Assembly (NCBI GenBank): GCA_030645735.1
Contig: JAUSNP010000004.1
Span: 1 to 64,000, forward strand
Length of the DNA: 64,000 bases
Direction of reading: 5' to 3'
From: Candidatus Moraniibacteriota bacterium
Lineage (GTDB): Bacteria; Patescibacteria; Paceibacteria; Moranbacterales; UBA2206
Shown: positions 27,080 through 38,600 of the stretch, one piece after another
Layout: every line of letters starts with the position of its first letter
How positions within the stretch are numbered: the stretch's first letter is position 1
Program-made: the position numbers and the translations under genes
The notes under the pieces: model-generated
Database searches by the model: none
What the model was told of the DNA's origin: nothing
The model's input: only the letters and a program-made list of their open reading frames with translations

Positions 27080-27769
27080 CAAGCCCGCATCTTCGGTATC
27101 ATATTTAGCCCCGTTGAATTTTCGGCGCGAAGTCTCTAGACTAGTGAGCTGTTACGCACTCTTTAAAGGATGGCTGCTTCTAAGCCAACCTTCTAGGTGT
27201 ATAAGAAACTTCACCTCCTTTACCACTTAATATGAATTTAGGGACCTTAGATTGCGATCTCGGCTGTTTCCGTTTTGAGCTCCGAGCTTAGCCCCGGAGT
27301 TCTGACTGCCCAGATAAGAAACACAAGAATTCGGAGTTTGGTTGAGAAGCCTACGGCGAACCGCGGATTCTCATTCAGTATCTCTACCTCTTGTGCTCAT
27401 TTAAAGGACGCTAGCCCTCAAGCTATTTCGGGAAGAACCAGCTATCGCCAAGTTCGATTGGAATTTCTCCTCTATTCACAAGTCATCCCCGAGTGTTGCA
27501 CGGCTCGTGGGTTCGGGCCTCCTTTCGATTTTACTCGAAATTCACCCTGCTCATAAATAGCTCACCTGGCTTCGGGTCTAATCCGCACTATCATGTCGCC
27601 CGTTAAGGCTCGCTTTCACTATGACTCCACTACGAAAGTAGCTTAGTCAGACAATACAGAATTAACTCGTTGGTTCGTTCTACAAAAAGCACGCCATCAT
27701 GGTATTACTACCACTCTGACTCTTTGTTAGCATATGGTTTCAGATACTATTTCATCTCCCTTATCGGGA

Positions 27770-27808
<39 letters not shown>

Positions 27809-28298
27809 ATCATTAAAAATATTTAGTCTTGGAGCTATAGTGGCCCCTGATTCAAACGGGATTTCTCCGGTCCCGCCCTACTTGAGAATAATTACATTCG
27901 GACATTTCTTTTTCGCATAAGGGACTATCACCCACTATGGTCACTCTTTCCAGAGTGTTCTGCTAAAGAAATAATCTCAAACCCCTATTAAAAGAGTAAA
28001 ATTACCTCGCAACCCCGAACCCCGAAGGATTCGGTTTAGACTTTTCCGTTTTCGCTCGCCACTACTCACGGAATCTCAATTGATTTATATTCCTCCTGGT
28101 ACTAAGATGTTTCAGTTCCCAGGGTGCGCTTCCATAACCTATGTATTCAGTTATGGATCCTCTAAAAGAGGGGGTTATCCCATTCGGAAATCTCCGGATC
28201 AAAAGTTGCTTAGCACTTCCCCGAAGCTTATCGCAGCCAGCTACGTCCTTCATCGCTTTTTAATGTCAAGGCATCCGCCATATGCATTAGTATTACCG

Positions 28299-28872
28299 CT
28301 CTTAAATTTAAATGGTTAGCAGTTAGTAGTTTCTAAAGTTACTAACGCTAAACCTGAACTTTCTTACTATTGCAATACCTCGCAATTCCGCTAACCGAAA
28401 TTACGAAGCTTTTTCTACTTCATTGAATTCTTGCCGTGAAGCAAAAACCCAACTCCATAAACCTACTGTATTACAACATGTGTTGCACGCATGTTGTAAT
28501 TAACTAATCACGACTCCTCCGACCTCGTTCCCGCGAACTCAAGACCAGACTTGTGTGATAGACCATCGTATTCAGTTGTGAAAGTTCACACTGATGCGGA
28601 AATAATAATTTACCGATTCCTTTCGATAAATTATTACCTCCTCACCAACCAAAATTTTTAATTTGACTGACACCGACTGCGGTCGGTGTTTATTGCCTGG
28701 GCGAAATTATAAATTTCGAAAGACAATAAAAAAAACCGCTCTCGCGGGTTTTTAGACAATAAAAAAGTCTAAAAAATTCACCCGCCGTATTTGTTTGAAA
28801 CTCTAATGGATACTATCATGTATTATCCTTAAACTTTCCCCCACTATTTGACTACTTTTTAACAGTATTACC
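28299..28872 (-). ncRNA. Structured 23S leader
   Basis: About 570 nt between promoter P2 and 23S, with no 16S or tRNA. It holds several stems: ATTACAACATG/CATGTTGTAAT (28470-28480 with 28490-28500), AATAATTTA/TAAATTATT near 28605-28640, ACACCGAC/GTCGGTGT near 28670-28690, and a terminator-like pair near 28728-28774. It is presumably removed by processing; there is no recognised ncRNA in it. Confidence 0.5.
28728..28774 (-). terminator. Terminator-like hairpin inside the rRNA leader
   Basis: On the minus strand AAAACC(C)GC-GAGA-GCGGTTTT is followed by T8, a good intrinsic terminator located after both rRNA promoters. Immediately upstream, TTTTAGAC (28750-28757) pairs with GTCTAAAA (28767-28774). 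The A-tract is shared by the two stems, so they may be alternatives. Confidence 0.55.
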
Positions 28873-28901
28873 ATCTTAGCAATTCCTTGAAAACCTGTCA
28901 A
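28873..28901 (-). promoter_or_regulatory. rRNA promoter P2
   Basis: The -35 TTGACA (28896-28901) and -10 TAAGAT (28873-28878) have a 17-nt spacer, directed at the 23S gene. Confidence 0.75.
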
Positions 28902-28921
28902 CCCCGCCACAATCGCGACCT

Positions 28922-28930
28922 GTTGATAAC
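28922..28930 (-). promoter_or_regulatory. Near-DnaA box between rRNA promoters
   Basis: Reads TTATCAACA on the minus strand, one base away from the perfect box TTATCCACA, and lies between P1 and P2. Whether DnaA binds is unknown. Confidence 0.3.
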
Positions 28931-28962
28931 TTTTCAGAATACTCATTTAATACCGTTTTTAT

Positions 28963-28991
28963 AGTATAAAGGAAAGAAAAAGCTAAGTCAA
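28963..28991 (-). promoter_or_regulatory. rRNA promoter P1
   Basis: The -35 TTGACT (28986-28991) and -10 TATACT (28963-28968) have a 17-nt spacer. It sits just past the stop of the 2109-aa gene, about 90 nt upstream of P2. Tandem promoters are typical of rRNA operons. Confidence 0.8.
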
Positions 28992-29018
28992 GGGTTTTTC
29001 CGTGCCCTCGACCTTTGC

Positions 29019-32000
29019 CTATTTCTTATCCACAATCCACCAATTTATCTGCAAATCTTCTAGTAAAACCTTGCCAATTTCAATTTTGAAACTTGCGCCT
29101 TTTTGAATTGTATTCACCCCAATTTCCACTGGCTTTTCTGAAGTCACAAAAACTTTTGAGTCAGCACTGATTGCCGTGGTATCCACCTTCACCGAAGTAT
29201 CGCCAGCTTTGATAATGGCCTCACCAATCGTGGCTGCGGTTTTGTCATTGACTGCAATAGTTAGTAGACCAGTTTCAGTGATTTGGGAGGTGAGTTTTCC
29301 AACTATGGTAATGTCACCAACTTTGCTAGTTGGAGTGATGCCGAGCAACTGATTGAGATAGTCAATTGATTGGGTGTTGGCATCAATTTGCGCAATGTTG
29401 ACTGGTGTAGCAATTTGCGATTGTAGAGTTGTGATTTGAGCTTGCAAAGTTGTTGCCAGATTTTCTAGAGTTGCAATTCTAATTTCATCATTTGTAATTT
29501 GAGTATTGATGTTTGAAATTTGTTTGGTTATTGTATCTTGGTTATTGGTTATTTCGCTTAGACTTTTTTCAATTGAACCAAGTTGCGTATTGATAGAATT
29601 TTTTAGTTCTGCGACTGTGGTGATGTTGCCTGTGACTTGCAAATTGAGATTTTCAATCTGAGTTTTTTCTTCTTGAAACATTTGATTCTTCACATCCGCA
29701 AATCTAGCGTAGAGTCCATGGATAGCTCCGTCTTGAAGAGTTGAGTCAGCGTATGGAATGAGGAGCTCGCCAGGAGTGATTTGTTGAGTTAGATAGTTTT
29801 GGAAATGGGTCAGTTCATTTGGAGTGACACCTTTGAGAGTGCTTTGGGAAAGTTGGTTGAGGGGGGCGACTTCATAGTTCGGAATTTGGAAACCTCCAGT
29901 TTTAGCGATGTAGCTCCAAGCACCACCGGTGCGGAAATACATTCGTTCTACACCCGCGGTGGAGTCTAGACAAATTTGTCCATCAGTGTCAGTGGTGAAA
30001 AGGGCGTCGGTGCAGGCGCCGGCGTTGGTTTTTTGGATGAAGCCGTCGGAGGCAATGGCTTGGCCGACAACATCAAGCTTGGCAGTTGGAGTTACCGTCC
30101 CGATGCCGATGTTGCCGTTTTTATCAACAACACTTAACACGTTACCCACACTATCCTGCCACTCTTGAAGATTAGCTGATTGAGTTGCTGAATTTGCCCT
30201 AATGACTAAACCTTTTACCGTATCGCTTGCGGTTAAAACATAAGCCCTGACTCCACTAAGTCCGCCTATCGCACCTACACTAAGTTGATTCTGATTCATT
30301 ACGGTAGACACGAAAGCATTACCGACAACATGCAAATTGTATGTCGGACTCGTCGTCCCGATGCCGACGTTGCCAGCCGAAGTGTCGACATAAAGTTGAT
30401 TAGTATTCACGGCAAAATCACCTGCACCGGAAAGACCAATGTTTAAATTCGATCCGGCAGTCGGAGAAATGGTAATCGCTCCAGAAGTGGCATCAATCGT
30501 GTTTCCATCAATCCTAAGGTTATCAACCGTAAGTTGTCCTAGTCCTGTAATTGATTGGGCATTTCCAGTGACCGCGCCTAAAAGAGTGTGCGTGCCAAGT
30601 CTTAATGTTCCAGATGAAGCGGTAATATCATGATTTCCCGTTTGATTGAAAGTGAGATTACCATAAGCTGATGGATTATATTCAGAAAGGAAGGGATAAA
30701 TAAATCCATTCTTTTTATACCATCCCAATTGCCTTATGTATGTTGTAGCTTCAGTCAAGGAAGTTATTGAATAACGAACACCCTTAATAGCCCATGCTGC
30801 TGGATATGGAGCCACATTCGTAACTGGCTGAGAAAACCAATACGCCTTTGAGGCTATGCTAATATCTTCATCCGCCAATGTTACCCAGGTGTCATCAAAT
30901 TTTTTAATTTCCACTAAAAGATGCCCACTGATATTACCATGAGCCTGCAGAAAAACTCTTTGACTGCCAACATCCGTGTCCGAAGGAATGCTTCCAGTTA
31001 CTTCAACCACGATTGGTAAGGTCGTATTTGTAATAGTGGCGTATGTGTCTCCTTGTCTGAAAGCACTACTAACGCTTGAAATAGAACCACTAGAAGTTAT
31101 AGCAAATCCTTTTGCATCGGCAAACATAAGTTGATTTCCGATATAGTCATTCATCGGTGGAGTTTGTTCAATTGTCGCGCCACCAAAAGAATTAGTAAAT
31201 AAATAATTTCCTCCTGAAGTATAAGTCGAACCCCAACTACTTAATTTTGATGTTAATGTGGTTCCATTCACATCCAATTTTGCTCCCGGTGCCGACGTCC
31301 CGATGCCGACGTTGCCAGAAGAATTAATTCTCATGTATTCAGCGGAGAATGGATCGGTAAATCTCAACCCATATGCTCCATCGAGACCTCTAATTTGGCC
31401 ACCCGATGTCTCTGTTGTGTTGGTTAATAAAATAAACGGCTCGTTTCCAGCATTACGCCGAAGTCTAATCCCCGCACTGACTCCGTCAATCTGGAATTGA
31501 GAAACAGGACTCGTCGTCCCGATGCCGACGTTGCCGTTTCCATTTATGACCAACGCACTAGTAGTAACACCCGCCCCCGCTGGGTTATAAACTTGCCAAC
31601 CTAAATAATCACTTTCCGCAGTCGTACTTTCTGTTCTATGAAGTTGATATGAGAAAGCACTAGCATTAGATATTACTCCTGTAGAAGGATTGCGGTTGAA
31701 AGATAAATCTCCTCCAGTAATGCCTCTTAAATATATTTGAGAACCTCCAACTGGACCAATTTGAAAATCTCCTCCAGCAATGTGAAGTTTAGACCCAGGC
31801 GCCGTCGTCCCGATGCCGACATTGCCGCCATTGAAATAACTGTTTCCACCAGTATCCAATCTAATTGTTTGTGAATCTGTAGCATTATAAAAAGCAAATG
31901 TTGCACGTGTATCACTTTCTTCATAAATTCCTGCAAGCCTTTGTGAATCACTCGAATTTACTAAGAATCCCCAAGCATCCGTTCCTCCACTTTTTACATT

Positions 32001-35000
32001 CAGTTTCGCCCCCGGATTCGTCGTTCCTATGCCGACGTTGCCGTTTATATTATCTACCGCAAAGACCGTACCGGAGTTATCATATTTTTTGATGTAGCTA
32101 ACACCATTAGTTTCAAGATGCGTTATTAATGTTGCTTGTCTATATAAATCCAGTCCCCCATATCCAGAACCGCTACTCGTATCCAATATCCTTGCATATG
32201 AGTAACTAGCATCACCAACGGAAAATTTAGCCAAAGGATTCGTCGTCCCGATGCCGACGTTGCCGTTATTTGCTATTCTCATCCGTTCTACCTCTGAAGT
32301 ATTTCCAGTACTAAAAGTGATTGGATAGGTTCCTCCTGCACCATATCCTCCAATCGCCCTTAATGTCAATCCATAAAATGATTCTATTCTGGAAGTAGGT
32401 CCACCTTTTATGCTGATATATTGATCTCCACTTTGAGTAGCTGATACCCTAATTCCACTGTCGCTAACCAGGTGCAGACTTGTACTTGGACTCACCGTCC
32501 CGATGCCGACGTTGCCGTTAGCTAAGACGTTTATGCCAGAACCAGCGGTGGCACCATAAAAACTTCCAATATTTATATAATTAGATGCGCTTCCGTCAGA
32601 AACATGATTATATGCAACACCACCCCTATTATTAGCCGACGCTTCTTTACCAAGTACCATATAAGCATTTCCTCCATTGGAGATATTTGGCGTTAAGCCC
32701 TGCATGATTCCAATGGACCCTGCTGAAGTAACATTATTAGTTGCTATCATTATTGTATTAGCCCCTGAAAAAGAACCGGCCACGGATAAAGGGGATCCCG
32801 GACTCGTCGTTCCAATGCCGACGTTGCCTTCTGGAGTAATCCGCATCTTTTCAGATGAACCTGGAGCAAAAATTTGGCCTACAGAAGAATACAAAAACGA
32901 ACCTGCACTAGTAATATTGATTGACCCAGCTCTTGTGCCATCGCCCCAAGCTATTTTTTGAGATGCATATCCCGTAGAACCAACAGAACCTATTTGTAAT
33001 GAAGATACTGGTGCCGTCGTCCCAATGCCGACGTTGCCATTAGATGCCTTGATAAGCATGTTATTTATAACGGAAGAACCATTCCAACTTTTCCAACTAT
33101 AATCAGCTGCTGCTGAATAAAAATTGTCAAAATAAACTTTTGTTCCGTTGGTCCATTCGAAAAACTGACTCGTGTCCGAAAAACGCAAATTACCATTGAC
33201 TTCTAATTTTTGGTTTGGTGCCGTCGTCCCAATGCCGACGTTGCCACCGGAAATAATCCTCATCGCTTCGGTTGTGCCCGGTGAAAAAATTATAGCACCC
33301 GTTGTTAGTGTATTAAGCGTGAAATTCGCTCCATTGGATTGCGTCAAAATTCCATTAGCTCTTATATTTGTATCGGACCAGACCGAACCAGAACTGCGAA
33401 TGTTACCTGTAACTTGCAATGGGTACCCCGGACTCACCGTCCCCACCCCCACATTCCCTGTTGTTGCATCCACAAAAAGTTTTCCTGAGTTAACATTCAA
33501 GTTGCCAGCCAAATCTAGGCTACCTGTTCCATACACATTTCCATCCACATGCAATCGGTAACCATTCGCATCATTAGACCCAATCGCCACATCCCCCGTC
33601 TCTCGGTAAATATTCCCGCCTGATTCTCCCCACCAATTGGCGTTGACTGAGCCAGGAGTTAGATAGGCTCCATTAGTTGCGTCATAGAAATTGGTAGCTC
33701 TGACCGTGCCAGCTACTTCCAACTTAGTGGTCGGAGTGATGCCAATACCCACATTGCCAGCAAGATTGTAAGCTACATCCGAACCAGTCTTGGTCCAGAA
33801 GTTTTCACCCAATTTTAATCCGTTCCAATAGACATCTCCAGCTACATTGTAAAGCTTGTCGACAGTGTCAACTGGCGCGGTGGTTTGGCGCAAATGCACG
33901 CGACCGTTGATGTCGAGAGTTTCGGTGGGAGTGTTAGTCCCCATTCCAATGTTGCCAGTTTCGCGATAGATATTGCCTGCGGTTTCTCCCCAGTAGTTAG
34001 TTGAGACACTATCAGAAGTTAGATAGATGCCACCCGGCAACATAAAGGCATCCGCTTTGACGGTGCCAGTCACTTGCAGTTTGGTGCTCGGACTATTGGT
34101 GCCAATACCTAGACGTTTGTCAGTGTTGTTCCAAAACAGTTCTGAGTCAGAGGCAAATGTGCCGTTGTCATTCCATTGCAATTGCCCCGTGGTGCCACCT
34201 GGGATGATTTTGGCTGTCCAACTCAAATTGCCATTGCCGTCAGTGGCAATGAGTTGATCCGCGCTACCATCACTAGTTGGCAGCGTGTAGGCGCCAGCAA
34301 TGAGAATCGTCTCAACATGCAAGGTGCCTTGCACTTCGGCGTCGTTGGAAATCACTAAATCGCCAGTCTGAGTTAGACCGTGTTTGGAATTGTTGTTGCC
34401 AATGAAAATAGGTGAAGCGCCGATTAGACGATGGGCGTAGATGGTGTTCCAGCTTTTGCTAGAGTTACCAAGATTGTAGGAGAGATTATCATTAGGAATA
34501 ATATCCTTGGTAGTGGTGGTACCTTCTACTGTTAAATCGCCTTCACTCCCTGAGAGAGTTAGGGCGCCACTGATTTCTCCGCCATCACTGGAAACTTTGC
34601 CATTGATAGATTCGGTTAGATTTTTGGAAGTGTCAGTGATAGATTGGGTAAGCGTTTCTTTGCTGGAAGCAATAGTTTTGGACAGATCTGTTCTGGTTGA
34701 ATCCAAAGCGCCAGAGAGATTGTCAGAAGTTTTGTTGATGGCGCTTTTAGCTAGATTGAAAAAGGAACTGTTAGCTTGCAGTTGTTCACCCGAAAGTTTT
34801 GTCAGAGCAATCCTGCCTTGACTCACCGTGAACATACCATCAGCCACTGCGTCCGTGATTGGATAGAAAGCTTGCGGGTAGGTGAAGACGGAAAATAGCA
34901 AGAGGAAAATGAAAATGAAGAAAGTGGCGTAGAGACTTTTTCTCGTTAGTTGTTTGACTGTTTGCTGATAAGTGCCTCGACCGATTTGATAGAGCCGGAT

Positions 35001-35348
35001 GACATAGGTGATGAGTCCGATGGCCAGGGTGATCACTGCTACATACGCAGCCAGAAAAAAATATGTTTCTAAGGAAAAGAAGTTGCGAAAAATAGTGAAG
35101 AAATTTAGCAATGGCGCCCAAGCATTTGGAAAAAAGACGATAAACAGAATGAGGATAGCGAGGGAGAGTTTGAAAGCCAGCTTCAAGAAAAAGCCATGTT
35201 TTACGAGAGCTTCATACAGAATGTGATCTTTGCGGTTTTTAATGTATAGCCAGAGAGCAAAGGAGATAAGTAGAATAAAGGGTGAAACAGCAATGGTGCT
35301 GGTGATCAGATTAGCCAGTGATTCATATTGAGAAAGGAATTTGAGCAA
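29019..35348 (-). CDS. Giant repeat fibre protein, 2109 aa, frameshifted at the N-terminus
   Basis: Second surface fibre. From the TTG at 35348 the product has four membrane helices in the first 180 residues (for example AVSPFILLISFALWLYI, ISLAILILFIVFFP-like). A coiled coil follows, then about 1,500 residues in which NGNVGIGTTxPxxKL units recur every 70-100 residues. It ends with the shared module (about 1768-2109, final NWWIVDKK). The 5' part of the gene is out of frame: codons from 35434 encode MQANGGNVFEKYNLHTSRFL and VFVVFA, matching residues 15-28 of the 1499-aa paralogue, and the frame changes at T5 (35360-35364). The intact gene would start at 35434. Confidence 0.75.
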   Translation of the reverse strand: MLKFLSQYESLANLITSTIAVSPFILLISFALWLYIKNRKDHILYEALVKHGFFLKLAFKLSLAILILFIVFFPNAWAPLLNFFTIFRNFFSLETYFFLAAYVAVITLAIGLITYVIRLYQIGRGTYQQTVKQLTRKSLYATFFIFIFLLLFSVFTYPQAFYPITDAVADGMFTVSQGRIALTKLSGEQLQANSSFFNLAKSAINKTSDNLSGALDSTRTDLSKTIASSKETLTQSITDTSKNLTESINGKVSSDGGEISGALTLSGSEGDLTVEGTTTTKDIIPNDNLSYNLGNSSKSWNTIYAHRLIGASPIFIGNNNSKHGLTQTGDLVISNDAEVQGTLHVETILIAGAYTLPTSDGSADQLIATDGNGNLSWTAKIIPGGTTGQLQWNDNGTFASDSELFWNNTDKRLGIGTNSPSTKLQVTGTVKADAFMLPGGIYLTSDSVSTNYWGETAGNIYRETGNIGMGTNTPTETLDINGRVHLRQTTAPVDTVDKLYNVAGDVYWNGLKLGENFWTKTGSDVAYNLAGNVGIGITPTTKLEVAGTVRATNFYDATNGAYLTPGSVNANWWGESGGNIYRETGDVAIGSNDANGYRLHVDGNVYGTGSLDLAGNLNVNSGKLFVDATTGNVGVGTVSPGYPLQVTGNIRSSGSVWSDTNIRANGILTQSNGANFTLNTLTTGAIIFSPGTTEAMRIISGGNVGIGTTAPNQKLEVNGNLRFSDTSQFFEWTNGTKVYFDNFYSAAADYSWKSWNGSSVINNMLIKASNGNVGIGTTAPVSSLQIGSVGSTGYASQKIAWGDGTRAGSINITSAGSFLYSSVGQIFAPGSSEKMRITPEGNVGIGTTSPGSPLSVAGSFSGANTIMIATNNVTSAGSIGIMQGLTPNISNGGNAYMVLGKEASANNRGGVAYNHVSDGSASNYINIGSFYGATAGSGINVLANGNVGIGTVSPSTSLHLVSDSGIRVSATQSGDQYISIKGGPTSRIESFYGLTLRAIGGYGAGGTYPITFSTGNTSEVERMRIANNGNVGIGTTNPLAKFSVGDASYSYARILDTSSGSGYGGLDLYRQATLITHLETNGVSYIKKYDNSGTVFAVDNINGNVGIGTTNPGAKLNVKSGGTDAWGFLVNSSDSQRLAGIYEESDTRATFAFYNATDSQTIRLDTGGNSYFNGGNVGIGTTAPGSKLHIAGGDFQIGPVGGSQIYLRGITGGDLSFNRNPSTGVISNASAFSYQLHRTESTTAESDYLGWQVYNPAGAGVTTSALVINGNGNVGIGTTSPVSQFQIDGVSAGIRLRRNAGNEPFILLTNTTETSGGQIRGLDGAYGLRFTDPFSAEYMRINSSGNVGIGTSAPGAKLDVNGTTLTSKLSSWGSTYTSGGNYLFTNSFGGATIEQTPPMNDYIGNQLMFADAKGFAITSSGSISSVSSAFRQGDTYATITNTTLPIVVEVTGSIPSDTDVGSQRVFLQAHGNISGHLLVEIKKFDDTWVTLADEDISIASKAYWFSQPVTNVAPYPAAWAIKGVRYSITSLTEATTYIRQLGWYKKNGFIYPFLSEYNPSAYGNLTFNQTGNHDITASSGTLRLGTHTLLGAVTGNAQSITGLGQLTVDNLRIDGNTIDATSGAITISPTAGSNLNIGLSGAGDFAVNTNQLYVDTSAGNVGIGTTSPTYNLHVVGNAFVSTVMNQNQLSVGAIGGLSGVRAYVLTASDTVKGLVIRANSATQSANLQEWQDSVGNVLSVVDKNGNIGIGTVTPTAKLDVVGQAIASDGFIQKTNAGACTDALFTTDTDGQICLDSTAGVERMYFRTGGAWSYIAKTGGFQIPNYEVAPLNQLSQSTLKGVTPNELTHFQNYLTQQITPGELLIPYADSTLQDGAIHGLYARFADVKNQMFQEEKTQIENLNLQVTGNITTVAELKNSINTQLGSIEKSLSEITNNQDTITKQISNINTQITNDEIRIATLENLATTLQAQITTLQSQIATPVNIAQIDANTQSIDYLNQLLGITPTSKVGDITIVGKLTSQITETGLLTIAVNDKTAATIGEAIIKAGDTSVKVDTTAISADSKVFVTSEKPVEIGVNTIQKGASFKIEIGKVLLEDLQINWWIVDKK

Positions 35349-35434
35349 AGCGAAGATGCAAAAACCACAAAGACCAGAAAACGGCTTGTGTGTAGATTGT
35401 ATTTTTCAAAAACATTGCCTCCGTTAGCTTGCAT
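35349..35434 (-). pseudogene. Out-of-frame N-terminus of the 2109-aa gene
   Basis: ATG at 35434 opens a frame (MQANGGNVFEKYNLHTSRFL...) homologous to LNLHKSRFLIFVVFA of the 1499-aa protein. It leaves that frame at the T5 run at 35360-35364. A one-base change would join it to the main frame. It may be a mutation, an assembly or sequencing error, or phase variation. Confidence 0.6.
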
Positions 35435-35503
35435 GAGTTTTTGTTTTTTATAGCCAATATCTGGCAATGTATGATTGCTCAGAAAAGGCTTTTATCTGAT
35501 TGA

Positions 35504-35543
35504 ATTATACCACAAAAATGGGTATGCAGGGGGGTGTGGATAA
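35504..35543 (-). promoter_or_regulatory. Extended -10 promoter with DnaA box, 2109-aa gene
   Basis: TGG-TATAAT (-10 at 35504-35509) and a perfect DnaA box (TTATCCACA on the minus strand, 35535-35543) starting 26 nt upstream. Sequence, orientation and spacing parallel the promoter of the 1499-aa gene. Confidence 0.6.
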
Positions 35544-35561
35544 CTTTGTGAGGGGGGAGTG

Positions 35562-35594
35562 AAAAAAGCGATTGCCTTATAGCAATCGCTTTTT
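35562..35594 (-). terminator. Terminator of the 2447-aa gene
   Basis: AAAAAAGCGATTGC, loop CTTATA, GCAATCGCTTTTT: a perfect stem with T6 on the minus strand, 19 nt past the stop. Confidence 0.9.
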
Positions 35595-35612
35595 ATATCC
35601 TAAGTTGTGAGG

Positions 35613-38600
35613 TTATTTAGAATCAACCAACCACCAGTTGAATTTCAGATCTTCAACCGAAGGAATTTTAATTTTCACGATAAAGCCCTCTCCGGCATTT
35701 ATCTTTGTAACGGCCAACGGTTGATCAGTGACTATCATTGAAGTCACAAAAACCTTGCTATCCCCACTCACCGCTTTCGTGTTGACTGTCACCGAAGTAT
35801 CCCCAGCCTTGATAGTGGCTTCTCCGATAGTAGCCTTGTCTTTGTTTTTTGGATCGACGGTGATGATGATGGAGCCAGTCTCAGTGATTTGCGAGGTCAA
35901 TTTACCAACAATTGTAATGTCGCCAGCCTTGCTAGTGTCTGTGATGCCTAGGAGTTGGTTCAAATAATCTATGGATTGGGTGTTGGCATCAATCTGGGCG
36001 ATGTTGACCGGTGTAGCAATTTGGGATTGCAAGGTGGTGATTTGTTGTTGAAGAGTTTCTGTTATTGTCTGTAGAGACGCAATATTTTGCGTCTGTGCGT
36101 TGATTTGATCATTGATATTTGAAATTTGTTTGGTGCTTGTATCTTGGTTATTGGTTATTTCGCTTAGACTTTTTTCAATCGAACCAAATTGGGTGTTAAC
36201 AGAATTTTTTAGTTCTGCCACTGTGGTGATGTTGCCCGTGACTTGCAGATTTAGATTTTCAATCTGCGATATTTGCTCTTGGAACATCTGATCTTTCACA
36301 TCGGCAAATCTGGCATAGAGTCCATGGATAGCTCCGTCTTGAAGAGTGGAGTCAGCGTATGGGATGAGGAGTTCTCCAGGAGTGATTTGTTGAGTTAGAT
36401 AGTTTTGGAAATGAGTGAGTTCATTGGGAGTGACACCTTTGAGGGTGTTTTTAGAAAGTTGGTTAAGTGGGGCGACTTCGTAGTTGGGAATTTGGAAACC
36501 TCCAGTCTTAGCAATATAGCTCCAAGTGCCTCCAGTTCTAAAGTAGAGTCTTTCAGTGCCTAGGGTTGTATCAAGACAAGTGAGGCCGTCAGTAGCTGTG
36601 GTGAAAGTTAAATCAGTACAAGCGCCGGCGTTGGTTTTTTGGATGAAGCCGTCGGAGGAGGTGGTTTGGCCGACAACATCCAGCTTGGCAGTTGGATTGC
36701 TTGTACCAATCCCAATATTTCCAGCGGATGTTATTCTCATTTGCTCTGCAACAACAGTGCTACCAGTTCTAAAAACTAAATCAGTTGGAACACTATCAGC
36801 AACTACAGTTCCATTTACTATTGCAAAAATAGTAGCTCTCTGCGTATAGGCTGTTCCATATCCAAAAAAACCTACAGAACCAATATAGTCTCCATTAGCT
36901 AAAGTAGATGGTGACAATATTGTCCCCCTTGATTTTCTTAGATTTAAAAGTGCAGAATGTACGCTTGAAGCATGTTGTGACGAAGTTATACCTCTGTCTG
37001 CACTAACAGTGTCAGAAGATGTTACATGTAATTCTCCAACTGGAGAATTAGTACCAATACCAACATATCCAGTCGTACTATTAACAATAAAATTGTGTGA
37101 GTTAGTCCCTCTGCTTACCAAAAAACCTTTGTTTGCTGGGATATAAAATCCTGCATACGCTCCCTCCAATGTAAAAGAATCATTAATTCCTACTTGAAAA
37201 TCTGCATTTTCTGTCCATGCTGTTGGTTTAAATCTTAGCGCTGGATAAGTTGAAGAAAGTTTTATATTACCAAGTATGTCTAATTTTTCAGCAGGGACAG
37301 TTACACCCATTCCTATTCTCCCATTACTTGTTATTCTCATACCCTCGACTGGTGTACCCGCACTATAAGAATTTAGCAATAATGAAGATGTATTATCTGC
37401 CCCAACTCTTAACGCCTGAATTGAACCAACAGCATTCGCTACACCAGCACTATCTTTAATTTGGAAAGTGAGAGAAGAGCCAAATCCATCAACCATATCA
37501 CCTGACGTAGTGTGTCTTACAAACAAAGCTGAAGCTACGGAATTTGTAATAGCAGTTGCCCTTTCTAGCGTAATTATTTCAGAAGCACCACTAATTACAT
37601 GTAACTTGCTTTCAGGAGCAGTCGTGCCGATGCCGACGTTGCCAGTTGGTTTAATTGTCATAGCAGTAATCTCGGCAGTATTAGAAGAGACTCTAAATTG
37701 CATGTTTGCTGGATTATAAAAAGTAGAACCAGCAGTGCCATCTTGTTGAACAATAATTCTAGCAGCTTGACCAAAAGTATTAACAGAAGTAACTCCGCCA
37801 AATTGAAAAATACCTAAATAATCTCCATCTTGTGTTGTAACCATAGAACCAGCTGTTGTTCCACGTGTTTTTAACCAACTTCCATAGGAAGCATTACCAT
37901 CATTACCAAATTTTGTAATTTGAAATTGGTCTCCTAAACCACTACCAGCTACTTCTAGTTTATATGCGGGCGCCGTCGTCCCGATGCCGACATATCCGTT
38001 TGTTCTTAGTAAAGTCATTACCGTGGATTTTAAAGCACCTGCGTCCGTTCGACTGACAAATTCTAAATTTGTGCCAACATCGCTACCAGATTCTGCTACA
38101 CTATTTGCTCTGATTATCCACCTAGAAAGTCCCCCTGAAGAAAACATCAAATCACGTGACTGTCCCGCTGCCGAATTAATCATAGCTGATACATATCCAC
38201 CGTTACCATCTACCTGCAGTAAAGATGTGGGCGTTGCTGTTCCAATACCAACACTACCATTGAATGCCACTATGTCAGTTGAAAAATCTCCATAAATCAA
38301 AGGCGAGGCAGTGTTAGAGTTGTCGATATATAATTTGTTTGAACCAGTTTCGCTGTAGCCAGACTTATATCCAATAAATATATTGCCTGAACCAAGTACT
38401 GAATATCCAGCTTGGTAGCCAACTCCTGTATTATAGTTGCCAATGATGTTGGAGTAGAGAGTATCCACACCATTAGCAGTATTGAAGGAGCCTGTGGTAT
38501 TAGAAAAAAGAGTATGCCTACCATTGGCAGTATTATAGGAACCTGTGGTATTGACATAGAGAGCATTCATACCATTGGCGGTGTTTTGAAGCCCCGTAGT

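Noticed and set aside
29900..34000. Recurring 20-25 nt blocks resembling CRISPR repeats
   Set aside because: Distances of 200-290 nt are too large and the blocks encode the same NVGIGTT motif in one frame.
29019..35348. Peptidase S74 (endosialidase chaperone) domain at the end of the fibre proteins
   Set aside because: I see a coiled coil and an NWWIV ending instead of the usual S74 catalytic pattern.
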